Shown: one piece after another, positions 11,981 to 24,394 of the stretch
Layout of the letters: every line of letters starts with the position of its first letter
How positions within the stretch are numbered: the first letter of the stretch is position 1
Origin: Colletotrichum lupini
Taxonomy: Eukaryota > Ascomycota > Sordariomycetes > Glomerellales > Glomerellaceae
Length of the DNA: 64,000 nt
Direction: 5' to 3'
NCBI RefSeq assembly: GCF_023278565.1
Contig: NC_064680.1
Location: forward strand, 1,736,001-1,800,000
Translations under genes and position numbers: made by a program
Notes under the pieces: generated by a model
The model's input: the letters and a program-made list of their open reading frames with translations, nothing else
Told to the model about the DNA's origin: nothing
The model's database searches: none

Positions 11981-12524
11981 CATGCGATGAAGGACAGGGG
12001 TCCGGGAAAGAAGCCGTTCCAAACGGATACTTTTTAGTGGGGGTACTTTCCCTCGCTGTCGCGGCCCTGTCACTAATGTACCTACCTTACTGGATGTATT
12101 CACCTACCAGAGGCTACTGCACATAGCATTCAATACTGCGTAATGTGTATGGCATGGCATCACTTACCTTTCTTTTTCCGGTCTGCTTATTTCTATCTCT
12201 TCTGTTCCGTACCTTGGGTCAATCTCTGCCTCTATCTCGACTCGTTATACGCGGCTTACCTGATCTCCATGTTGAGGTGTTACTCCGTACTGGTGGTTGC
12301 GATGCGCATCTCGGGAAATGGAAATGGGACACCATCAAGCCTCCAGTTGAGGTACGAGATGCCCTGGTCTAGCAAGAAGATAAGATACTTTAGTTTCCCC
12401 TACTTTCAGCAGCACGAGCGAGTGCCTCAATGCTTGCGATGAGGTACACGTACTTGTACCTTAAAATGGGAGGTGGGGCATGGCATTTAGTAGCTCTTCC
12501 CCTGTCGCTATGATTTTTTAGCAT

Positions 12525-12537
12525 GTTTCCCGCTCTC
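12525..12537 (+). repeat. Left copy of the 13-bp direct repeat flanking the AT-rich island
   Basis: GTTTCCCGCTCTC is identical to 13384-13396. The two copies lie immediately outside the AT-rich block. Confidence 0.7.
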
Positions 12538-13383
12538 TAAGTACCTTATTATCGAAGAAAGTTAATTCTTTTTAAGTCATAAGTATAAGAATATAGTTTT
12601 AATAAAATAATATAATACCTATTTAGTACTTAAATTAAGATACTTTTTTAAGCTTATTATAAAAGAAAAATAATTATATTATGAATTACTTATTATTAAA
12701 GTTCGTAATACTATAGTTTTAATTATAATAGCTTCGCTTATAATAAATAAAAGTTTAATTATAAGTCTTTTAAAAGCCTCTTTTTAAGGGTTATAAAAGC
12801 TTCTAAGTTAAGTTAAAATACTTATTAAAATATTAATAACTAAACTAATTTTATAATAACGGCCTTAATAAAAAATTTAAAAAACGAACTAAAAAATAAT
12901 ACTAAAATCCTCGTTAATATTAAGTACGATTTATAAAATATAATAACGTAATTATAAAGTATTAATAATATATTTTATATTAAAGAAACTATTATTAATA
13001 TTAATAAGATAAATAGGGCTATATTAATATAATACCTTAGCTTCTTTTTATAGCTCGAGGATTATAATTTTAAATAGTATTAAAAATTTATTAAAAAGCT
13101 CTTTTAAGTACTTTAATATATTTATTACTATCTTTATAATAATAAAACTCTTAGTACTTATATATAAATATAAATTATTTATTTTTAAATAATAATATTA
13201 GCTTATTAATAAGCTATTAAAACTACGATTCTAGCGATTTTTTAATAAGGGAGATGGTAGAATAAAAGAAAAAATAGGTAAGAAAAAGGTTAAGGTTAAA
13301 TAGTGCGGAATTCGAGGGTAGGGTAGCGTCTATATATACTGCGGCAATCCTCTAGTAATGCAAAACGATAGAGTTAAATAGTG

Positions 13384-13396
13384 GTTTCCCGCTCTC
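13384..13396 (+). repeat. Right copy of the 13-bp direct repeat flanking the AT-rich island
   Basis: GTTTCCCGCTCTC is identical to 12525-12537. Ordinary base composition resumes directly after it. Confidence 0.7.
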
Positions 13397-16300
13397 AGTT
13401 GCGTTGCCAGAGAGTCAGAGGAGAACGAACTGAACGTCGCGTGCTGGCCCGTGCTGCGCGCAAGCGAGTGGGACGAAATTGCCAGACCCGTACGGAATAC
13501 CTCAGGTACCCTGCCCTACCTTTAGCTGCATGTGCTTGGGATCGAACTGCGTGTTGCGTTCTTCTTCTGCTGCTTGGTGTCGTATCGTGTGTGCAAGGCG
13601 AGAGAGAGAGACTGGAAGAGTGAGAGAACCGTATTGGTAGTGTAGAGAGCCAAAGTAGCCAGAGACTCACATGTAGCGGTAGGTGACCCAGTCGCCGCGC
13701 CTAGATACGTACTGCGGTACACAAGATACTTATTACATGGGGGCCCAGAAAGAAAAGAGAGTGCAGGACGAGCAAGATGCAAAAGACGGACAGGGGGGTA
13801 CAAGGACGAGCCTTTCCACACTTTGGACAGCGTCAGGGGTGTGGTACAGAGGTACATGGAAATCCATGCCCATGCCTCGCCATTCCCTGCCTGGACCCTG
13901 CTGCTTTGCCGGGAACATGCCATGGATGACCCACTCCCGCCGCCATTCCCAGACGTTAGTGGCTGTCCTAATTCATTTGTTAATCTTTTTTTCTGAATGA
14001 ATCTTTTTTTTTTTTTGCTTCTTCTCTCTAATACGCAGCAGCTACGCAGCAACGCGCCCAGAAAGGTAGTATGTAGAGAGAAGGGGAGAAAAGTCGTTCG
14101 CCGGTTGCCCCTCCGATGCGACGACGCTATTATCCGTATAGGATAAGGTATCCGTACCTTCAACCACAGGCTCCGTTGTATCTTTTGTTGTTGGAAAGAA
14201 TGGGAACAACGAGAAGAAGAGAACCAAACCAACCGGTGTTGAAACATCGTAGCCGCCGCAGACTCCCGCTCCCTTCTTTACGCCGCCGCACCCCGACGGC
14301 CCAGCAACCGTTTTAGTCGTTTTTACTTCTAGACCTTTTCTCGTCCTGTCATACGCGACCAACAGATTATCAAAATTCACAGTGGACCATAACGAGATGG
14401 CTGGGTGATTTCGATACGCGCTGAACCCGGGCCTGGAACCTAGCACCCGGCCGGGTCCCTTTTACAGAATCCAACAGACTGTCTCCATCCAGCCAGATAA
14501 GGTATGGATTTGAAAGGGAAACGAAGAAAAAAGGGGTGCCCGCGACGGCGGCCGTCCACGTTCGCAGACTCGCAAAGCAGACGTCGCAGTTTCGCTACTA
14601 GGAATATTATTAGTTGAACCAGCTGGCGCTGACTGCCTGACTCTGGGAGGCTTTGCTCGGCCTCCTGTCACCGGCGGGATGTGTGTGTAATAAAGTTCCC
14701 TTCTTGGTGACTCATGTCGCACTGTAATCTTCAGTCCAGGCCTCTTCTGCTAATACCGCTACTTTCTCCCTGGACCGTTTCTGGTTCACCGTCCGTATCC
14801 CTCTCTGAGAGTGCTCAAAGTATTGCAAGTATCCAAGGAGTATTGGGTACCGTTACATTCGATGGCCAGACCTCGAGGCCGTGACGATCGAAAAGTGGAT
14901 GAGGGGATGTTGAAGGCTGGCATGAACGAATGAAAAGGATACGATGCTCTCGCGCCACAGGCTCGCAGTACCAAACTTCCATGGTTCCTCACCACTTCCC
15001 ACACACACTGCTTAGAAACAAAACAACAAAAATGGAGTGAAAAATAGAAACGAGAGGCTTCTCAGGAAAGTAGGAAGAAAGAAAGGCAGTCCCTACGCGT
15101 ATGTGGCATATCGATTCCAAAACAGATTCACTTCAAAATGGCTTCTCATCCAGCCAGAAAACTCGCGTGATGTCCTGCAGCAAGCCCATGACGGACGTCA
15201 TATTGCGGCCGCCCACCCTTTCGAGGGTGATGCCGTTGAATGCGCTCCATTCTCGTGCATTGCATAGGCAAGCTTTTTGCAGGGCAAATCGCGACACCAC
15301 CAAAAGTAGAGGTGTGCCCACCCTGCAACCACAACGCACCTCCCACGACCACCTCAGAGAATGAATGGATGGGTAGCAATGAGAACCAGACGAGAGCTTC
15401 AGGACTGGTTGGTTGGCTCCCCGATACTCGCCTGGTACAGTACCTAAAAGGCACAAATACTCGCCGTAGGCACATAAATCCGATCGATCGTTCTCACGCT
15501 CCGTAATCCGTCTTCCAGATGTGTTCTCGTTCGCCGTATGGACCGGCTCCCTCTGCCCTACACGAACACATGGGAAACGTTGGAACGAGCGGCCAAGTGC
15601 CGGCATGGCTGGGCAACCTGTAGCGGTTGCCTTCCATACCGTCGCCTTTCATATTCCGCCCTCCGTTCTGAAGGGAATCTCCCGTCTTCTCAAACTGTAC
15701 TGTTCATTCCCACCGTTTCCGCGCCCTCAGCCCAGCCCAGTGCCGTTCCTTTAACCTCGTCCACTAGTCCCTTCCATAGCACATCGCTAGAAACCCCCGA
15801 ATGATTTGCGTGTGTCGTTGGAACTTGGCAATTTTGAGGGACCACCACGCTCGCCTACTACGGCTGCAAAACGGGATTCGAACTTCGGAGAGAGGGTCTA
15901 CGCTAAATTCCTCACTATTTTGCGACACGCGCCTTTGTCCTGTTAGGTCATTTTTTCAAAGGGGAGCGAGACATGGCCGGTCCCTCGTTAAAGCAGAAAA
16001 CCCTTGGGGCCAAAGATCCACATGGCCAACGAGTGTGTGGGCTTGCAGGCAAGGGGAGAAGCCTGAGAGGGGACAGGAAGAGGAAAGAATAGGAGTCAAG
16101 GTGGTCCCCTATTAAAACGACGACCACGCCATAGGGCCACGATGGAGAAAATGGGGGGCCAGTACGCTACCTCACGCTTCCTCGTCCAGATAAGCCGCTA
16201 GTCCTGCTAGCTGCATCCTCTTTAAAACCATGTGACTCAGGCAAGATACCGTCTTAGCAAGATTTATCCAGAGCGGGAGTGTCGATCAGTCTGCGCACTT

Positions 16301-19180
16301 TATCCCAAGGCTTCATTGGACTCGTCGCACGACAACTGACTGCGCTGATGGAGGGGCATAACGGTGTGGGTGTGAGAGGTACTGCGTGTGAGTGTGTCGC
16401 GTCTTCCATGGACTCGATGGCGCGCTCTCATTCAGAGTTCGCCCAGCATTCGTCAAGTTGTGAGCCAAGTGAGGCCGGGCAATGATATGCGGCGGCCAGC
16501 CTGAGGGCCTTTGCGCCTGCGCCCTGCGAGACTGTGCAGAGGCGGCGCCATGTATTTCCATCTGTGTCCGTAGATAGGCGTATTGTAACCTGCCAGTCCT
16601 GCCAGTCACCGTTAGGTTGTCTCCCTTTATCCTAGGCGTGCTTCTTGTGCTTCATGGACATGACAATGCAGGGCAAGCAGCCAAATGTTTCGGACTCTGC
16701 CTCCCTCCCGTAGCGCGGTCTTGGTGTTCACTCGTCGGTTGCGCCAATCTGCATCTCGTAGTTGACTTGTGTCCATGGATATTGCATCTTGACTCTCAAG
16801 GCGTGGCGCCACTCGGTAACCGTACGGATACAGGATTCTCCTTTCTGGGGGGCGCGCCGCGTTACTGTCGTCGTAACGGTAGCAGACCTGAAAAGGAGAA
16901 GTCGTTCAAAGAAGACTCGACTGAGGCCGGCACGATGGATCCACTGTAGGAGACGACAAGAGACCATTCTCATGACAATCAGAAACAACAGCCGCCCGAC
17001 ACTGTGCAACTGCCAATCAATCGGAGATCCACAGGCCCTTGACTTGGACCCATTCCGCATATTTGATCCAAACAATCCTAGCTGCCGCCAGGCCCAGTCT
17101 TGGTCAACAGACAGGGACTGACGGGGATGTAGGGGGCCGTTCCCCTGCCTCTCATGATCAGAGGTCACCTACGGGAATTTTTCTTTCCTCTCGAGATTCT
17201 CAGGACCACAGCGTAAGAACAGGATACATTAAATCCCCTCCACCGTCCGGTCCTGACTGTTGGCCTGGAAATAGGCACACATTGCTGACCCGACGGCTTC
17301 CCCAATCAAGTCTTTCGGAAGTTCAGAACCCAGAGTCCAGACGCCAAACGCCAAACGACACTCCATCAACAGCTCCGTTTGGGCGCGTGTCCATCAAGAC
17401 TCTAGACCTGCCAAGAGGACTTGCGGCTGACTCTAGCCCGCCGGATTCCCAGACCAGACCCCTCGAACGCAGCACAGCATATCCCCAACGAAGCGAGGTT
17501 TGTATTCGCACAAAGTACCCGCCATCGTTTGGACATTGCTTGCTGCTTGGGTGACCATCCGTGACGGGGACCAGATGCAGATGCGCAGGGACGGCAAATT
17601 ACGGCCACTGCCGAGCTAAAAATTGCTGACGGACACGGCCTTCATTTCAACAAAGAGCCTTGGGCCGTCCGAGTCGGCCACTATTGGCTCCGTGGGGTTC
17701 CAGCGCGGCGCTACCATCGCGATCCCATTTAACCACTTGGCCATTCTCGCCTGAAGCGTACCTAGCTTGTAAATTAGGTGATGAATGATTGCGCCCCAAT
17801 ATCTGTACCTGACATTGAGCAAGCCATGACAGACGTTCCGAGCTGGTTGACGGGCGACAGCGGACAGTCAGTCCGTCACGGACAACGAGACCGAAATCAG
17901 AAAGGCTAATATTCGGAGAGTCATGCTTGGCCACTATGCGGTGCCCCTGAACGGCGCGATCTTGTCCTAACATCTAGCTGATCGACATGCCTGATGTCGT
18001 TGGAAGGCCATCGGGAGGTCAACCGAATTCGTCTGCTCGAGGTGGCCGACCGCTCTTTTGATCGGTTTGGAATTCCATGGGATGGGTTGGCTTGGGATGA
18101 AGGGGCCACCCGTGGAATGCGATTCGATATCCAGGATGCCCATGAAGTGAAAGCCGAATGAATGTCGACTTATGCCGTCAGATGCCACCACCAAGCCCTG
18201 TCAAATGCGGGCTGCGCGTACCTCAGTCAGAACTGTCCTTCACAACCCTGTTAGCTAATCCCTGGTCTATCTCTGCTTTGATTTTACTTCCTAGGTTGGG
18301 AAGTCGCATTTGCGGCGGGTTTTCATGTGGACCCACATTGCGACCAGTCATGCTGGCGGTGGCTCCAGGGAGAGGCCCGGCAGCCGGAGAACAGCTCATT
18401 GCTGTGGGACGGAGACTCGGAGCCGGGCGTTCGTTGCCCCTCGAATTCAAGATCCGCGATGGTATCGCTTCTTGTCGCCTAAGTGGGGTTTTGGGCGATG
18501 ATGAGGATAGCGAGCAAGGTTCACGCGGATCCCATAACACTTCAAATTACCATTTCTAGGCTTTGTCTTGACTGAGGTAAAATAGAGTTGGCAGTTGGAA
18601 TCTTCGGCAGACAGCGAATGCGTTCATCAGACCACGTAGGTACTTCGTACGGGTAGACGAATGCAGCCCTGCTTGGCTAAAAGACTTAGATGGCGAAATC
18701 GTCATCTCCCCGATCTCGCTGCAGAGCGCAGGCCACCTCGCCATCATCTCCCTGATCTGTCTCGACGAACTGCAGCATCGAGCAGCCGAACGCCCTGGTT
18801 TAAAACGGGGCCGTGGTTGCAGTCTCAGATACACATGACCGGAGGCGGAGGGGCACGGAAGGTGAAAGGTTCTGGTGGCCTGGCTGGGAATGGTGTCAAT
18901 GATGGCTGGTATCGTATCGGATCGCCTGGCGTGAATCCTAGCACCAGGAATCTCGCGGGTGGGTGCAGCCGAATCAGATTGCTCCGGGTCGGTAGTTTGG
19001 GAACGTATTGATGTATCTGTGCCTGTATGCTGAAGGCCCGAGACGGCAGATCTGGTTGGGTCTTTTGAGTTGTCAATTATGTTGTAGTGTCTGGTCGGTT
19101 CTCGGCCAAGAATCAGGATCGTGACTGACATCCATCTTCGCTGGCAAGAACGTTACGTAAGACAGAAGAAGTCTTGGAAA
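13397..19180. other. Gene desert, left part
   Basis: About 5.8 kb of mixed-composition DNA. The larger open frames (13522-14247 -, 15133-15606 -, 17039-17554 +, 18556-19131 -) lack recognisable domains, conserved-looking blocks or splice-supported extensions, and most overlap frames on the other strand. A tRNA-like T-arm sequence near 15872 does not pair. Nothing else can be supported. Confidence 0.4.
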
Positions 19181-19189
19181 GAAAAAACA

Positions 19190-19475
19190 TAAGGTACCTT
19201 AGGTGATGTAGGTAAGGTACATCGAATATCGAATAGAACGGGAAGTCAGCAAGCAGGAACATCATCCCACCCTCGTTCCTTCCAGTTCCATGTTTGTAAC
19301 TTCAGGCCAAGGCAAGCACCAAGTACCTCAGGTAAGGTAGATGGCGCCTTCTAAGTTCACGCTGACGGAACAGAGCAGGTTTTCCCTGGTTCCAACGTAC
19401 CTACTTACCTCAGGCAAGGCTCTAAGAGATAAGTAGATACCTTGCTTTGCAACCTTCGCTACCTAGGTAGGTAAT
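19190..19475. repeat. Cluster of AGGTA/TACCT motifs
   Basis: Variants of AAGGTACCTTAGG, AGGTAAGGTA, TACCTCAGGTAAGG, TACCTACTTACCTCAGG and CTACCTAGGTAGGTA recur about every 40-100 bases. Many are palindromic or near-palindromic. They are non-coding and occur more sparsely elsewhere in intergenic parts of the window (for example 11502, 12079, 35030, 37427). The function is unknown. Confidence 0.5.
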
Positions 19476-19676
19476 CGTACCAACTCCGTACTGACCGAAT
19501 GTTGAAGTATCACCACCATAGTAGTCGCCTACATGCCTCGAACCTGTCCAAGGCAAATCTGCCCAGCGCCACCCAACATCGTCACAGCATTCCTATTCTT
19601 GGTCTTCTTGTCATGTACCATACTCGGGGCTGCGTTGGCAGTGGCTGAGAGACCTATCAACGGCAACCGATAGATC

Positions 19677-19677
<1 letters not shown>

Positions 19678-19711
<34 letters not shown>

Positions 19712-19820
19712 CCCCTTTTTTTTTGTTTTTTTGTCTTTTCTTACCCGGGGGGGGGTTGGGGGGGGGGGAGGGACCCCTCCACCGCCCCCCCAATATCCCC
19801 CCCCCCCCCCCCCCCGGGCC
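19678..19820. repeat. Poly-C / poly-T / poly-G low-complexity tract
   Basis: A run of 31 C (19678-19708) is followed by a T, six C, T-rich sequence, two long G runs (about 19746-19769) and a further run of 19 C (19797-19815). It is unlike anything else in the window. It may be a real homopolymer tract able to form G-quadruplex or i-motif structure, or an assembly or sequencing artefact at a poorly resolved join. Confidence 0.8.
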
Positions 19821-22800
19821 TGTTTTGCGTATGCGCATGATCGTACTTTATTCCCTTTCCAAGCAGTGGAGATCCATTGACCGTTCGATATGCCATCCCC
19901 GGTCCGTCCATTTTACGTCATCTGCTATCTTGCAACCTGTCGTTACTGCTGCAGCCAGGTAGCACGATACAATCCGTTGTGTCTATCAGTTCGTCAAATG
20001 TACAAAGAAGGCTATGGCCATACGGACATAATGACTAGAACTAGGCATCCTCACGAGCACACGCACATGATATCTTGTACCTAGATGACATACCTATCCC
20101 GCTGGTTCGATGAGCCGCCCATGCCGTCGTCTCCCATCTGAGACAGACGGCCTGGGGGTGTCTAGCTCATAACGGCTTTGTGGAGTGAAACATTGACACA
20201 GCACGGAAAACTGCAACCACCGCGACACGGCTCCCACGGCTCGCATTACCTGAATCTACAATAATCTCACCGGTCGGTATAACGATGTAGCAGAGTACGC
20301 CAATGATTTGGACACACTTCGCCGGCTCGCCCGGCTTGCTTGCTTCGCCTTCATTGATCTTGCATTTCGCCCGTTTGGGACAAAGAATCTCGATAACCAT
20401 ATACATCCCCGCGATTCAACTCGTGTGACGTTGATCACCCGAGTATTAGATACAGCTTTGACAGCGCTGTCCCGGACTGCGGACCCACGGGGCCTTGCAA
20501 ACGGGACCGGCCGGAGTATATCAACTCCCCTCTCGTCTCAGCCCACGCATCCAGTCGCCACGATTGCACAGTTCGTCGGAGCTCGATCAGATGGGCCAGT
20601 ACTGGAGCTGTGGTGTGCGCGGTGTTACTGAGCACACCAGTTTAAACGCAAATAACCCGGCCACTCAAGCGCATTATCGGTCACCCATCAGTAGCTCAGC
20701 TGGTGCTTGCTGATCCACGAAGCCCGTAGGTGAAACAAACCCGTCTCTCGTTTGATGCAGGTGGGGGCTAGATTGAGACACACGAAGAAGTGCAGGCATT
20801 TCACCGTAGTAAAGCGATGAGGCCGCCAAGTTTAACCAGAGGAGGCATTTGAGATGAGTCCGCGCCTTTTGCTGACAAGGTAACCCAGGTCAAGCAAAGC
20901 AGCTATGTCCGAATCTCTTCGTTTCCCCAACCTGAGATGGCTTGCCGTCAGTCAGAGTTCCGGCCACAGTTGAGCGCAGCAACATCGAATAAAGGGTAAT
21001 AATCCGATGTTTGCGAGACCTGAATGTTTACCATGTCAGCGATAAATGAGGCGGTAAAAAGGGAGTATCAATGCCCAGACTTTCCGCATTTCTGAGTTTG
21101 TCCCGCTGACCGACTGAGTTTACCGTTGGCCGCTTCGAGCTTGATTCTCGGCCTCCTCGCCCAGAACGAATTTGCGGTGACGGTCTCCGATACAGCTCCG
21201 CCTCGGGTTCGTGTGGCTCGTACACCACCATTCATGTGTTGATCCCTCGTTGTCTTCACACCATGGGCTGGCAAGGCCCGGCACACAAAATAAAACGTTC
21301 ATGCAAGCCCCGCCGTTGGTATGCACATGATGCATTTGGCTTCTCGGCTTGTCTCCCCTCACCACGTTCTAGATCCCCGCGTACCATTGCCAATGTCTCG
21401 CACCACGACGAGTCAAGTGGCCCGCCATCAAGCAAATCGGAGGGGGAGTTGCGCAGGTCGCATTGCTCGACTTTCTCGACGTCAGCCGTACCACATTTTT
21501 TTTTCCTCCAGTCGATGTCTCGTTTGCCGTTGTCACCGCCGGTGCCGCGAATCCCTTAGACGCCATCCATCCAACCGTGCCATCCGGCCTAGTGGCCATT
21601 TTTGGCGTCATCTATGAGATGTACTGGCTCGTTGGTTCATGCGGTACTTCCAATAAGGGATGCAGCTCTTATCACACCGCATATGAAGGAAGTGTGAAGT
21701 GTCAAGCCACTTTTTCGAGGCAGACTTGCCAAGTAAGATACTTTTGTGGCTTTTGAGGGCCCTCGTCCTGGGAGGTTTTATGTTTGCATGCTGTAGGCTT
21801 TATGTCGGCCGAGTTTGACTTTCAAGGGAAGTTCTGCGGATTTCCTTGCAGCTCTCCCATGCTTCGAGTCTCACGTCGCTTTTCAAAGTACCTAGGAAGG
21901 CCTGGGGTCTCGATCCGGCTGAAAATTGTGTTTGTTGTTGCGTCTCTTCTCAAACTTGAGTCTCGAGTTGAGACTTGATAATGCTCATTGCTCACCAATA
22001 TCCCGTTTGGTCAAAGAGGCCGGGCACGTGATAGTAGTCAACGACATCTGATGCAGCTCACTGTCAATCCTCCTGCATACCCATGAGAACGACAACCTTG
22101 TGCCTGCGTAAAGTCAGTCAGAGTTCCTCAGCGTGCCTCTTGATACAATCTGGCCCTTCCTTCGTGATGAAGTAATGAATTACAACCTGTCTGCAGATTG
22201 ACAACGACGGGGATCTTGGGTGTCAGACGTTGTAGGCATGTGTCCTCTTATGCCTCTCTGCACATATGGTGTTATGGCTATACTCGAGGAGTTGATCATA
22301 CCATTGGCAACCACTGGGAAGCACTTCTCTATGCATCTATCCAGTTTGAGTTCCCATTCAAATGGACAGGGACGCAAAGAGACACCTGAAGATATCCAGC
22401 CAGCGGGATAGCAGTCGTTGATATTGTCGGCCTCAGCCCGATATCCAGCTTGATATGCTACCTGGCGTATAACGGTGAGATCATCTCACAAAGAGTACCA
22501 GCCTCAGACCTCTTAGTATGTGGAAGTCAGTGCCTACTTTGATTTTCGGTCGTTCTTCTAGCAGCTATTGTTCACGGCGTCGGTCTCCATGGTCGTTCTT
22601 ACTGCCAGTCGATTTCCCAAGGTCGCAAATCGAGGAAACACGCGCGAGTGATTCGAGCAGCCGGCTTGGGTGAAGGCCTGGGGTACCAAGCAGATGAGAC
22701 ACAGCTGATATGTGATGGTGTTCCTTAATCGCAGCCATGTGTGGAGCTGGAAGTCCTGGTCGTTCGGAGGCGTGTGCTCGAATGAGGCCATCGCCTGTTC

Positions 22801-23720
22801 TGGGGAGGGGAGTTGCTGAATGGTTTCATAAGGCTCAGATGAGACTACGGTCTTTCGTCGTAGACTGCGTTGTTTCGCTGGAACGCTATCCTCGTCAAGT
22901 CGTCAGTTGCTTGCGTGTTCGCAGGCTCGCTGTACATCACGGTAGAGCCTCAAACTATTTGGTCGAGTGTCTCTCGAGGCATCCGTTGTTACGAAGCACA
23001 GCCGCCGTACTCACTCCGGGATAGCTGCAAAGATGAGAAGGAGTAAGCAAGATACCTAGGCTCTGGGTATGATGAGGCAATCTGTATCAAACTTCGCTAT
23101 ATCAAACGTTGTGGCTGAAGCTGGTCTCCAGGCGAAGCCGGGTGGCTGAGTGATCTTTCTCTCGTGACAAACAAGCTCGAGAGGTACATGCATGGTGTCT
23201 TCTGATTATAGATGGAAGAGAGGCCTGCTCTCTTGAGGCCTATGGGATTCGTAAAGCTTACAGGCACAAAATCCGTGGATGTCAAGCCCCAAGGTTACAG
23301 AGCCATGAAAGCTGGCGTGGATTCACATGGAGCTGGGTGACCGGGAAAGGGGGATGGGTGGTCCCTTCCCAGACTATTGCTATCCTGTCTCCTATACCAG
23401 ACACAAACCGAACCATCGCACAAGCAGATCTCAAGTCATCTACCGTATCATATACCATCATGGCTGTCACCGTCGAGAGCAACAAATCTGACCAGGACAG
23501 CAGAGCCAGATCTATGGCATATCTAATTGTTGTACCCATAGCCTCGTCCTTCCTCCATATGACGCCTCAGCTCCTTCCTGCAGGGCAAGTGATGTTGTTC
23601 TCAGCTCTCCAATCCGATAACGAGCTTGAGGAACACAGTTGATCCAAAATGGCAGACCAATAGAGCTCATAAATGACAACATTAGTCTTTGCGACTCATA
23701 TCCCGCTCTAGGCTCATCTA
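19821..23720. other. Gene desert, right part
   Basis: About 3.9 kb with many short frames below 110 codons and none with protein-like features. No RNA gene or mobile-element remnant was recognised. Confidence 0.4.
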
Positions 23721-23724
23721 GATG

Positions 23725-24394
23725 GCCTCTTTGTACTTCGGGAAGCCATAACCTCTGCCACCTGCCTGCAATTTACGTACCATCTGCCATCCTCAAGGTG
23801 ACCGATCTCCTATCCCATCTCCCCAGCAACTCCCACAACTTCTCCCCGATCACCTGACCGTACGACTGAAAACCAACATACTAAGCCTGAAAGGGGTAAT
23901 ATTTGGGAAAGGAAGGAGCCCACTCGAGTCTCCTTTCCTGGGCTGTGCAGTCTTTGGTCTTGGTATTTTCACCTTGCAGTTCCTTTCTGGGCCACTTCCA
24001 CTCACACTTCCACTTCCACTTGGGCCAACTTCACCTTTTGGTCACAAGCTATCTTCGTCACCCTTAACCTTACACAACCTTTCAGTCCTCAATTTTCTTC
24101 TCCAAGAACACCTAGTACCACTCCCTTCTCGACTACTTCACCCCCAACCTCTTTCTTCTTTTGCCCGATACACAGTCGAAGACAAAAGCAACTTGGACTT
24201 TGCTTCACTAGCATTGTCCCAATTGCCACTCCTCCCTACAACCCCTAAATTATTGGTAATTGGCTTTCTTGCCCTTCAGTACTATCATTACTCTGCTCTC
24301 GCCTTTTACGATCATTAGAGCCAACAAAGGCATACACTACTACTCAAGTATATCCTTCCTTCGGTAGCCAAAGACCGGTACTAAGCACGACAAG
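23725..24394 (+). promoter_or_regulatory. ATG-free, pyrimidine-rich leader of the 24395 gene
   Basis: By eye no ATG occurs on the plus strand between about 23725 and the start at 24395, and the last 400 bases are rich in CTTCC and CACTTCCA. This supports 24395 as the first start codon of the transcript. Confidence 0.5.

Larger units (their letters stand above)
12525..13396. mobile_element. AT-rich RIP-type island bounded by a 13-bp direct repeat
   Basis: From 12541 to 13253 the sequence is extremely AT-rich, and by eye contains only two CpA/TpG dinucleotides in about 710 bases (TCAT near 12578, ATGA near 12681), while CpG and TpA remain. Loss of CpA on both strands with retained CpG is the mark of repeat-induced point mutation. 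The block is flanked by identical copies of GTTTCCCGCTCTC at 12525-12537 and 13384-13396, which could be a target-site duplication. Variable duplications of that size are known for Tad-like LINE elements. No coding frame survives, so the element class is inferred only. The edge 13254-13383 is less strongly mutated. Confidence 0.7.

Noticed and set aside
13522..14247. 241-codon minus-strand frame
   Set aside because: It has no domain, repetitive Ser/Arg sequence, overlapping plus-strand frames and no intron or promoter support.
15860..15890. tRNA-like T-arm (rev. complement of GTTCGAATCCCG)
   Set aside because: The flanking bases do not pair into a T-stem and no anticodon or D-arm could be built around it.
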